NCBI GenBank assembly: GCA_002344215.1
Contig: DDSV01000005.1
Coordinates: 1-44,578, forward strand
DNA: 44,578 bases
Reading direction: 5' to 3'
DNA from: Akkermansiaceae bacterium UBA2381
Lineage (GTDB): Bacteria; Verrucomicrobiota; Verrucomicrobiia; Verrucomicrobiales; DEV007
Shown here: one piece after another, positions 1 to 6,883 of the stretch
Layout of the letters: each line of letters opens with the position of its first letter
Position numbering within the stretch: the stretch's first letter is position 1
Notes under the pieces: model-generated
Seen by the model: only the letters and a program-made list of their open reading frames with translations
Told to the model about the DNA's origin: nothing
The model's database searches: none
Translations under genes and position numbers: made by a program

Positions 1-2
1 CC

Positions 3-2393
3 ATGACCATTCAGGAACTTACTACTCAGCTTGCCTCCGACCCCTCGAACTGGGAATCGCGCCTGGCTCTTGTGCAGGCGCTCGTCGCTGAGGGGCGGCA
101 CGATTCCGCTGTTGAGGCAGTCAATCAGGGTGAGGCGCTTCCTCATGAGGCCGGAGCCTGGCTGGCTGCCGCTCGAACCTATGCCGCGGTCGGTGCGATC
201 GAACAGGCCCGCGGTCTCGTCGCGTCGGCCCTGGAAATTGATCCGGACTACGCGCCCGCCAAGGACTACCAGACGGAGTTGGAAGCCACGCTGGCTCCCG
301 CCCCTGTATCATTGAGTGCTGATGACCTTGATGAGGAGGAAGTGACTGTGGTCGCGGCAGCGGCACCCGCCATTCCGATCGTCCGCATCACAGGCGACAA
401 GACTCCGATCGCCCTCCCGAAGGTCGCTTTTGCCAGCCATGAAATCGACGCGTTGCGCGAAGCGGAAGAGGAGGCGGAACGCCGCCGGCAGGCAGTCATC
501 CGGCGCGACAAATTCAATTCTCTCACCATCACGGTGCTCATTCACGTGGCGATCTTCTTTGCCCTGACCCTCGTGGCGACTCAGGTTCCGCCGCGCGTTC
601 CCCCGCAGATTGTTGCCTCGGCCTCTCCTCCGAGACCGGAGGAAACGATCGAGAATGTCACCCTTGATAAGCCCTCGCTCGATCCGACCACGGCGGTTAA
701 TACAGCGGTGGCGGACATCATTTCCGTCAATGCGACCTCCAACTTTTCGGTTTCCAGCGTCGAAGTCGCCATCTCCGATGTCGCGGTTGAGACCGGGATG
801 GAGTTCAGCCCCTCGATGAGCCTCGGGATGCCGACCTCAACCGAATCCAAAATGATGTTCGGTCAGCCCATGGAAGGAGCCGGTGAGGTGCTTGGGGTAA
901 TCCTCGATGTCTCCGGATCGATGGCCGAGTTTCTTCCTGCAGTGGTTCGGGAAGTCGACAAGAATTTCAAGGACTCGCCGGTGGTGTATGCCCGGAGCAT
1001 GTTGTTCCGGAAGGATAGGCGTGATTCCGAAGTGCGACTCATCGTTCCCGAGGAAGTGGTCCAGTTTTTTCCCGACATTAAACCACAGACCCGGACGCCA
1101 TATGCTTTTCTCTGGGATGATCTTCCGCGGAAGGCACCGCAGCGGTATGTCGATCGACTGATTGAGACCTTCAAGACACGTCCGAACCAGTTCCTAATGG
1201 TAGGACGTGAATGGGATCAGAACAGCACCGATGCCGCAATCGAGTTCCTCCTCGAACAGAAAGTCGACTCGCTTTACATCTTCTCGGACTTTGAAGATTT
1301 CGTGGACGAAGATGTTGCGGTTGAGTTGGGACAAAAACTGGGTCGCCGGAAGATCCGCACCTTTCTGCAGCCTGCGGAGAAGGGCTCCGAGTTCCTCGAC
1401 GTCATGACGAAGAAGATCGCCAACAAGACCCTGGGGCGGCAGTTGCCCTCCCTGGTATCACTCCTCCGTGGATCCGAGGAGGCCGAGGTAACCTCCCTGA
1501 TGCCGAAACAGCGCGAGGCGGAAGTTTCCAAGCTGGCCGGGCTTAACATCAAGCTGGCGACTCCCCGTCCCACCCTGCCGGATCCTCCGAAGGACAGGAC
1601 CATCATCCACAAACTTTCGGAGCCGGAATACGACGCCATCTTCTATGGCCCCCAGGCGAGAGTGGAAGTTTTCCTGAAGACTCCGGAGGGTTACATCCAG
1701 AACCCCATTGTATTCTCCTACTGGAGCCGGAAGGAAATCCCGGATCATCCGGATCCCCGCTATCGGGAAAGGGCTCGACAGTTCCTCCGTTTGGCTGAGG
1801 AACCAAGTTTCGATGGAAAGGAAATCGTCTGGAAGATGATCCTGGAGGACGAAATCAGATTTGATGTCCACCTCTACCTTGGGCGCAAGGGGATGAACGC
1901 TACCTTCGTTGCGGAACCCCCGAAGGATGGAACCAATGACGATCCGAGAATCAACTTCCATATTCCCGCCCTCGCCTCAGAGAGCAACGATCTTTTCAGA
2001 GGTCCTGATTTCCCGGCTTCAGGGGTAAAACTGGACATCGTGCGCGAGGCGACGAAAGAGAACGAGGTCATCATCAATCTGCCCCGGGAGGAGAAGGATC
2101 GTTACGGAAACGACTGGATTCAGACAAATTTTGAACCCGGTTATAACACAATTAAGTATAACGAACTGGTCCGGAGGTTTCCCCAGGGGATTCGGGACAT
2201 CGTGGTTCAAGGGCCCTCGTTCGGGCCACGCAAGATTCATGCCCGAACGACAAGTGGCAAAGTGCTTCTTTACGCGGGGGCCTACCGAAACGACACCGAG
2301 CCGTGGGAGGGTTTCCACGCCACGCTCCGCCGCCTTGGGGACACTCGAACGAGGTTCACCAAAACCGAAGCCATTGAGCTCGAAATTGAGTAA
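3..2393 (+). CDS. TPR - transmembrane - VWA domain protein (796 aa)
   Basis: No named homologue recognised. Residues 1-95 look like two or three TPR-type helical repeats. A charged Glu/Arg helix (about 148-168) leads into one hydrophobic span at about 172-193. A Pro/Thr/Ser-rich linker follows, then a von Willebrand factor A-like domain from about 297 with a MIDAS motif DVSGS (near 301-305) and the strand LYIFSDFEDF (near 425). The remaining 350 residues are unassigned and rich in charged residues. Topology suggests TPRs in the cytoplasm and VWA outside the membrane. The ATG at position 3 is close to the window edge, so an upstream start cannot be excluded, although the N-terminus reads as a natural start. 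It converges on the PanB-like gene with a 25-base gap. It is unlike the Bat VWA proteins further along, which carry VWA between two membrane spans. Family assignment is inference from motifs. Confidence 0.8.
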   Translation: MTIQELTTQLASDPSNWESRLALVQALVAEGRHDSAVEAVNQGEALPHEAGAWLAAARTYAAVGAIEQARGLVASALEIDPDYAPAKDYQTELEATLAPAPVSLSADDLDEEEVTVVAAAAPAIPIVRITGDKTPIALPKVAFASHEIDALREAEEEAERRRQAVIRRDKFNSLTITVLIHVAIFFALTLVATQVPPRVPPQIVASASPPRPEETIENVTLDKPSLDPTTAVNTAVADIISVNATSNFSVSSVEVAISDVAVETGMEFSPSMSLGMPTSTESKMMFGQPMEGAGEVLGVILDVSGSMAEFLPAVVREVDKNFKDSPVVYARSMLFRKDRRDSEVRLIVPEEVVQFFPDIKPQTRTPYAFLWDDLPRKAPQRYVDRLIETFKTRPNQFLMVGREWDQNSTDAAIEFLLEQKVDSLYIFSDFEDFVDEDVAVELGQKLGRRKIRTFLQPAEKGSEFLDVMTKKIANKTLGRQLPSLVSLLRGSEEAEVTSLMPKQREAEVSKLAGLNIKLATPRPTLPDPPKDRTIIHKLSEPEYDAIFYGPQARVEVFLKTPEGYIQNPIVFSYWSRKEIPDHPDPRYRERARQFLRLAEEPSFDGKEIVWKMILEDEIRFDVHLYLGRKGMNATFVAEPPKDGTNDDPRINFHIPALASESNDLFRGPDFPASGVKLDIVREATKENEVIINLPREEKDRYGNDWIQTNFEPGYNTIKYNELVRRFPQGIRDIVVQGPSFGPRKIHARTTSGKVLLYAGAYRNDTEPWEGFHATLRRLGDTRTRFTKTEAIELEIE

Positions 2394-2418
2394 GAGCTGC
2401 GTGGCAGGCCGGGGGTAA

Positions 2419-3225
2419 TCAGGAGAGTGAGTTTCGAAACGCCTCGAACTCACTCTCGTCCATTTGGACGAGATGGGCGGAGTCGGGGAATTTCCCTTCC
2501 TGCACATCAGTCACGTATTCCTTGAACGCCGAGATCCGCTCGTCCTGGAGGCGCCGGTATTCCGCCTGAAAATCGCGGTAGGCCCGGGCATGGCGAGGGA
2601 GTCGCTCATCATACTCCCCGAGGATATCGTCCGAGAACAGGAACTGGGTATCGCAGCCCGTCCCCGAGCCCAGCGACATCAATATGAGGGTGGTTTGGGA
2701 CGATAGGAAGGTGGCAAGCTGGTGGGGCACGACCTCGATCTCCGCACCATAGGCTCCGGCGCTTTCCAATTCCTTCATACGGGAGTAGAGGCGGCGGGCT
2801 TCCTCCGCCGTTTTTCCGACGGCGCGATACCCTGTCCAGGTAACATGTCGAGGGACAAGTCCGAGGTGACCCACCACCGGAATACCTTCTCTCGCCATTG
2901 CTTCGATGATGAAGGGGCTGGCTGAGCAGTAGACGGAGCTGGCCCCCAGTTCGAGCGCATGGAATCCGACTCGAATCGCCTCCTCCTGTGTGGCGAGACC
3001 ATGTGGGGTCGATCCGGAGAGAAAGCTGTTCGGTGCGGCAGCGACGAGTAGTGGAAAGCGCGCCTGAGCCTCGGGTGAGTCGAAGCTGCAGCTCATCAGG
3101 TCGATTCCCGCTGCTTCGGCGGCAGCCGCCTCCTCGGGGGACTTCACATGGATGTGGGTGAGGACCCGGCTGCCCTTGAGCTGCCTCAGTTCATGAATCG
3201 TGTATTTTTTACGTGGCCGGAGCAT
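2419..3225 (-). CDS. Divergent PanB-like (ketopantoate hydroxymethyltransferase fold) protein
   Basis: This 268-residue protein has the outline of PanB, the (beta/alpha)8 enzyme that makes ketopantoate from ketoisovalerate. The phosphoenolpyruvate-mutase/PanB superfamily signature is visible in GIPVVGHLGLVP (about 128-139), in GAYGAEIEVVP, which keeps the Glu equivalent to the catalytic base, and in SLGSGTGCDTQFLFSDDILG near residue 205. However, the positions that bind magnesium in E. coli PanB (Asp45, Asp84, Glu114) appear replaced. The first motif reads LMSCSFDS instead of LVGDSLG, the second FLSGSTPHG instead of LLADLPF, and the third VYCSAS instead of VKIEGG. It is therefore probably not a standard pantothenate enzyme. 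No panC or panD lies nearby. The ATG at 3225 is followed by a natural N-terminus. It is transcribed toward the VWA gene and away from the prepilin peptidase gene. Confidence 0.75.
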   Translation of the reverse strand: MLRPRKKYTIHELRQLKGSRVLTHIHVKSPEEAAAAEAAGIDLMSCSFDSPEAQARFPLLVAAAPNSFLSGSTPHGLATQEEAIRVGFHALELGASSVYCSASPFIIEAMAREGIPVVGHLGLVPRHVTWTGYRAVGKTAEEARRLYSRMKELESAGAYGAEIEVVPHQLATFLSSQTTLILMSLGSGTGCDTQFLFSDDILGEYDERLPRHARAYRDFQAEYRRLQDERISAFKEYVTDVQEGKFPDSAHLVQMDESEFEAFRNSLS

Positions 3226-3333
3226 GGGCGAAGGCTATGAAGAGTTCGGTCACTGCGCAAGTGCGCGGGAAGGGTAATTGAAGAATCCTACAGAGAATTC
3301 GGCGCGCCCTTCCTGAAAATCGTCCTTAAGGTG

Positions 3334-3364
3334 TTGGAGTATTTAATGAATTAACGGCTATTAT
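3334..3364 (+). promoter_or_regulatory. Candidate promoter in AT-rich gap before prepilin peptidase
   Basis: The 195-base divergent gap (3226-3420) turns sharply AT-rich from about 3340 to 3390. A TTGGAG box at 3334-3339 and a TATTAT box at 3359-3364 are 19 bases apart, a loose match to a sigma-70 promoter reading toward the prepilin peptidase gene. This is pattern matching only. Confidence 0.3.
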
Positions 3365-3420
3365 TATAAAAACTAGACGATTAGGGATTCTTAAGCGAAA
3401 CTTTCCCAGTCTCACCTTCC

Positions 3421-4554
3421 ATGTCGCCGCAGCTCATTTTTGACTACTTTCTTCCCGCGATCGCCTTCGCGATGGGGGCCTGCATCGGATCGTTCCTCAA
3501 TGTGGTGATCTACCGTATCCCCAACGGGATGAGCGTGAATGAGCCGAAGCGATCCTTTTGTCCTTCGTGTAAGACGCAGATCCCGATTCACCTTAATGTT
3601 CCGTTGCTGACCTGGCTGATGCTACGGGGAAAATGCAAGTGGTGCAGCTCGCCCATTGCCTTCCGCTACTTCCTTGTCGAGCTTCTCACCGCGATCTGTT
3701 TCCTGGCCATCTGGAAGCACGGGATAGAGCCCTATGGCCTCGCGGGCGTGATATCGCTCTGGGTGATCGCCGCGCTTCTGATCTCGGCCACCTTCATCGA
3801 CATTGATCATTTCATTATCCCCGATTCGATTACGATCGGGGGTACGGTGGCCGGATTGGTGGCAAGTCTGGTGGCCCCCCAATTGCACGGGGTCGATCTC
3901 TGGTGGCGTGGCGGAGTGGAAGGCCTCATCGGGGCGGCCTGCGGGTTTACGGTGCTCTGGCTCATTGTTCTCATGGGCAAGATGGTTTTCGGCAAAATCC
4001 GTCACAAGTTTGACGAACCGGCTGATTTTGAAATCTCCCAACCGGGCGGGGAGGATGCCCCCATCATCATTCGCCTTGGCGAACACGAGTACGAGTGGGG
4101 AGACGTCTTCTTCAGAAAGTGGGACCGTCTCGAGCTTGAGACCCTGGAATTGTATTTTGACGGAGAAACGCGTGAGTTCCGGGAATTCCGGGTTCTCGGC
4201 GATGCTCTCGAAGTGGACGGCGAACGGATCGAACTGGATGCAGTCAAGAAGGTGACCGGGAAGATTTTATCCGCCGTGGTTCCCCGCGAAGCGATGGGAT
4301 TCGGGGATGTTAAGTTCATGGCCATGATCGGAGCGTTTCTGGGATGGGACGCCGCAGTCTTCACCATCTTTGTCGCCTGCGTCATCGGGGCGGTCGTGGG
4401 ATTGACCCAGAAACTTCTTCTGGGAGAAAAGTGGGGTCGCCCGCTTCCTTTCGGCCCCTACCTTGCCCTGGCCGCTTTTGTCTGGATTTTTACAGGCCCG
4501 GCCCTCTGGTTCTGGTATCTGGGGCTGTTGCGCTCGGGAGCCGGTCTGCAATAG
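3421..4554 (+). CDS. pilD: Type IV prepilin peptidase / methyltransferase with large inserted domain
   Basis: Inner-membrane aspartyl protease that cuts and N-methylates type IV prepilins or type II secretion pseudopilins. The N-terminus carries the usual GxxxGSFLNVVIYR motif (about 19-32). The zinc-type cysteine pairs follow, CPSC near 42-45 and CKWC near 73-76. The two catalytic aspartates fit FIDIDHFIIPD (near 125) and GFGDVK (near 297). The protein is 377 residues, about 100 longer than typical PilD. The excess is a soluble, acidic, beta-rich segment at about 193-280 between membrane helices, with the repeated theme of Glu-rich strands (LETLELYFDGE, VDGERIELDAV). No pilin or pilus assembly gene is in the window, so its substrates are elsewhere. 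The mtnA start lies only six bases downstream of its stop, suggesting cotranscription. Confidence 0.9.
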   Translation: MSPQLIFDYFLPAIAFAMGACIGSFLNVVIYRIPNGMSVNEPKRSFCPSCKTQIPIHLNVPLLTWLMLRGKCKWCSSPIAFRYFLVELLTAICFLAIWKHGIEPYGLAGVISLWVIAALLISATFIDIDHFIIPDSITIGGTVAGLVASLVAPQLHGVDLWWRGGVEGLIGAACGFTVLWLIVLMGKMVFGKIRHKFDEPADFEISQPGGEDAPIIIRLGEHEYEWGDVFFRKWDRLELETLELYFDGETREFREFRVLGDALEVDGERIELDAVKKVTGKILSAVVPREAMGFGDVKFMAMIGAFLGWDAAVFTIFVACVIGAVVGLTQKLLLGEKWGRPLPFGPYLALAAFVWIFTGPALWFWYLGLLRSGAGLQ

Positions 4555-4560
4555 TGTCTT

Positions 4561-5718
4561 ATGTTAGTGAACGGAATCCCCCGGCGCACGGTCTGGATCG
4601 AACCTGACGGCAATTCCATCGGCGTTATTGACCAGCGCAAGCTTCCCTTTCATCTCGACACGCTCGTGCTTCGTACTACCGCAGATGCCTGCCACGCGAT
4701 TCGCGAGATGATTGTGAGGGGAGCCGGCTGCATCGGGGCGACCGCTGGATTCGGTATGTTTCTCGCCGCCCTTGAATGTGCCGAAGACGGGCTTGAGGGG
4801 CGCGAATTCGACGTCGCTCTGGCGGAAAAGGGGGCGCAACTCTGTTCCACCCGTCCGACGGCGGTGAATCTCGCCTGGGCGGTAGAGCGGCAGCGGGAGG
4901 CCATTGCGACCGTGGCCTCGGCTGAGGGCAAAGTCGCTTTGGCGCGGGAATTGGCGCAGACTATCGCGGATGAAGACGCCGATTTTTGCCGTCGGATCGG
5001 TCAGCACGGACTCAATATCATCCGTGATCTCTTTTACCAAAAGGGAGGAAATAGTCCGGTTAATATCCTGACCCACTGCAATGCGGGTTGGCTCGCCTTT
5101 GTCGATTTCGGATCGGCCACGGCCCCGATTTATGCGGCGCACGACGAGGGCATTCCAGTTCATGTCTGGGTCGATGAAACCCGCCCGCGGAATCAGGGTG
5201 CGCGTCTTACCACCTGGGAACTCGGTCAGCACGGAGTTCCCAACACGGTCATCGTCGACAATGCCGGAGGCCATCTCATGCAGCAGGGACTGGTGGACCT
5301 GGTCATCACCGGGACTGATCGCACGACCTACACGGGTGATGTCGCGAACAAGATCGGAACTTATCTCAAGGCTCTCGCCGCAAACGACAACGGAATTCCC
5401 TTTTATGTGGCTCTACCCTCATCCAGTTTTGACTGGGAAACAGAGGACGGCTGCGCCGGGATTCCGATCGAACAACGTTGCGGGAGTGAAGTCAGTGTGA
5501 TTAGTGGTTCACACGGGTCCGCCTCTCCCGGTGCAGGTCACCTTGCGACGGGAGAGGTGGAGGTGAATCTGGTTGCGAAAGGGACCGCCGTGGCGAACTA
5601 TGCCTTTGATGTGACTCCCGCCCGTCTCGTCACCGGTCTCATTACCGAACGGGGAGTGTGTGCGGCCCGGGAGTCAGCCATTCGGGACCTGTTTCCGGAA
5701 ATGCGGAGAGGCCGCTGA
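4561..5718 (+). CDS. mtnA: S-methyl-5-thioribose-1-phosphate isomerase (MtnA family)
   Basis: Cytoplasmic aldose-ketose isomerase of the methionine salvage pathway, converting methylthioribose 1-phosphate to methylthioribulose 1-phosphate. Family motifs are RGAGCIGATAGFG (near 54), the catalytic cysteine region NILTHCNAGWLA (near 168-179) and the catalytic Asp region GTDRTTYTGDVANKIGTY (near 250-267). At 385 residues it is slightly longer than most MtnA. It departs from consensus at RGAGCIG (usually RGAPAIG) and GTDRT (usually GADRI). The close paralogue that isomerises 5-deoxyribose 1-phosphate is therefore an alternative. No other methionine-salvage gene is adjacent. The gene sits tightly between the prepilin peptidase and lipA genes on the same strand. 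Confidence 0.88.
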   Translation: MLVNGIPRRTVWIEPDGNSIGVIDQRKLPFHLDTLVLRTTADACHAIREMIVRGAGCIGATAGFGMFLAALECAEDGLEGREFDVALAEKGAQLCSTRPTAVNLAWAVERQREAIATVASAEGKVALARELAQTIADEDADFCRRIGQHGLNIIRDLFYQKGGNSPVNILTHCNAGWLAFVDFGSATAPIYAAHDEGIPVHVWVDETRPRNQGARLTTWELGQHGVPNTVIVDNAGGHLMQQGLVDLVITGTDRTTYTGDVANKIGTYLKALAANDNGIPFYVALPSSSFDWETEDGCAGIPIEQRCGSEVSVISGSHGSASPGAGHLATGEVEVNLVAKGTAVANYAFDVTPARLVTGLITERGVCAARESAIRDLFPEMRRGR

Positions 5719-5762
5719 CCGGATTTTGGCGATACCCCTGAAATTTTCGATTTTTCCGTTCC

Positions 5763-6668
5763 ATGCCTGTAAAAATTGATCCCAAGTTGCATCAGGAGAA
5801 GAAGCCGCCGTGGATTCGCGTGAGGCTGCCCAATAATCCGGTCTTTTGGGATACGAAGGGTCTCATTGATGACCTGAAACTGGTCACTGTCTGTGAGGAG
5901 GCGCAATGCCCGAACCGATGGGAGTGCTGGGGGCAGGGAACGGCCACCTTCATGATCGCGGGAGACCGCTGCACCCGTGCCTGCGGTTTTTGCGCGGTCG
6001 ATACGAGACGGCCCCTCGCTCTTGAGGCCGATGAGCCGGATCGCGTTGCCGAAGCGGTGAAGCGGATGAAACTCAATCATGTGGTGATCACGGCCGTGGC
6101 GAGGGATGACCTGCCCGATGGTGGCGCATGCCACTTTGCCAATGTCATTTACAAAGTCCGCGAATTGAACCCGGCCACCGTCATTGAGGTTCTCGTTCCG
6201 GACTTTATCGGACGGGATGACTCTCTCTGGGTTGTCATGGAGGCAGGGCCGGCCATTTTTAATCACAACCTTGAGACCGTGGAACGACTGACCCCGGTTG
6301 TCCGATCCAACGCGGAGTACTGGCGTTCACTCAAGGTTTTGAAAACGGCCCGGGAGATGGCGAATCGAATGGGACGACGTTGCGCGACGAAGAGCGGAAT
6401 TATGCTCGGTCTGGGCGAGCGGGAAGAGGAGATCATCAAGGCCATGGGTGACCTGAGGGACCACGAGGTGACCGTATTGACGATGGGACAGTATCTTCGT
6501 CCGTCGCCCAAACACCTGCCCGTGGTTGATTACATCCTGCCGGAAGTGTTTGATCGCTATCGGGAGATTGCTCTGGATAAGGGTTTCCGGCACGTCGCTT
6601 CCGGGCCTCTTGTGCGGAGTTCCTACCACGCGGCCGACTTTAAGCCGGAACTCGACCCGGAGGCGTAA
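5763..6668 (+). CDS. lipA: Lipoyl synthase
   Basis: Radical-SAM enzyme that inserts two sulfur atoms into protein-bound octanoyl chains to form lipoyl cofactor for 2-oxoacid dehydrogenases and glycine cleavage. Both iron-sulfur motifs are intact: the auxiliary-cluster Cys-x4-Cys-x5-Cys in CEEAQCPNRWEC (near 45-56) and the radical-SAM Cys-x3-Cys-x2-Cys in CTRACGFC (near 71-78). The conserved C-terminal RSSYHA (near 285) supplies the serine ligand of the auxiliary cluster. At 301 residues the length is normal. The octanoyltransferase gene lipB is not in the window. The 44-base gap after mtnA is compatible with readthrough; the next gene is 215 bases downstream. Confidence 0.97.
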   Translation: MPVKIDPKLHQEKKPPWIRVRLPNNPVFWDTKGLIDDLKLVTVCEEAQCPNRWECWGQGTATFMIAGDRCTRACGFCAVDTRRPLALEADEPDRVAEAVKRMKLNHVVITAVARDDLPDGGACHFANVIYKVRELNPATVIEVLVPDFIGRDDSLWVVMEAGPAIFNHNLETVERLTPVVRSNAEYWRSLKVLKTAREMANRMGRRCATKSGIMLGLGEREEEIIKAMGDLRDHEVTVLTMGQYLRPSPKHLPVVDYILPEVFDRYREIALDKGFRHVASGPLVRSSYHAADFKPELDPEA

Positions 6669-6883
6669 AGGCTCCTCGTTTGAAGGCTTCGAGGCCCGGG
6701 TTCGAGATTCCGGAGCCGAGAAAGCGATTTTTCCGGCTTCTGCAAGTGCGCCATACGATTCCGGTTTTGTCTGGCCGGTATTGTGCTACGGTATGGTTTT
6801 GAAAATTCGCCACTTTCGAGGCGTATCAATCCACTTTTCGCCCATCCTACGGCGCGTTTTTCCCTGAAGTTGACCATAGAGAG

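Noticed and set aside
5598..6266. Long minus-strand frame opposite lipA
   Set aside because: It is the antisense shadow of lipA, whose motifs are unambiguous.
6695..6720. tRNA-like GGTTCGA stretch after lipA
   Set aside because: There is no matching acceptor, D or anticodon arm around it, so it is not a tRNA gene.
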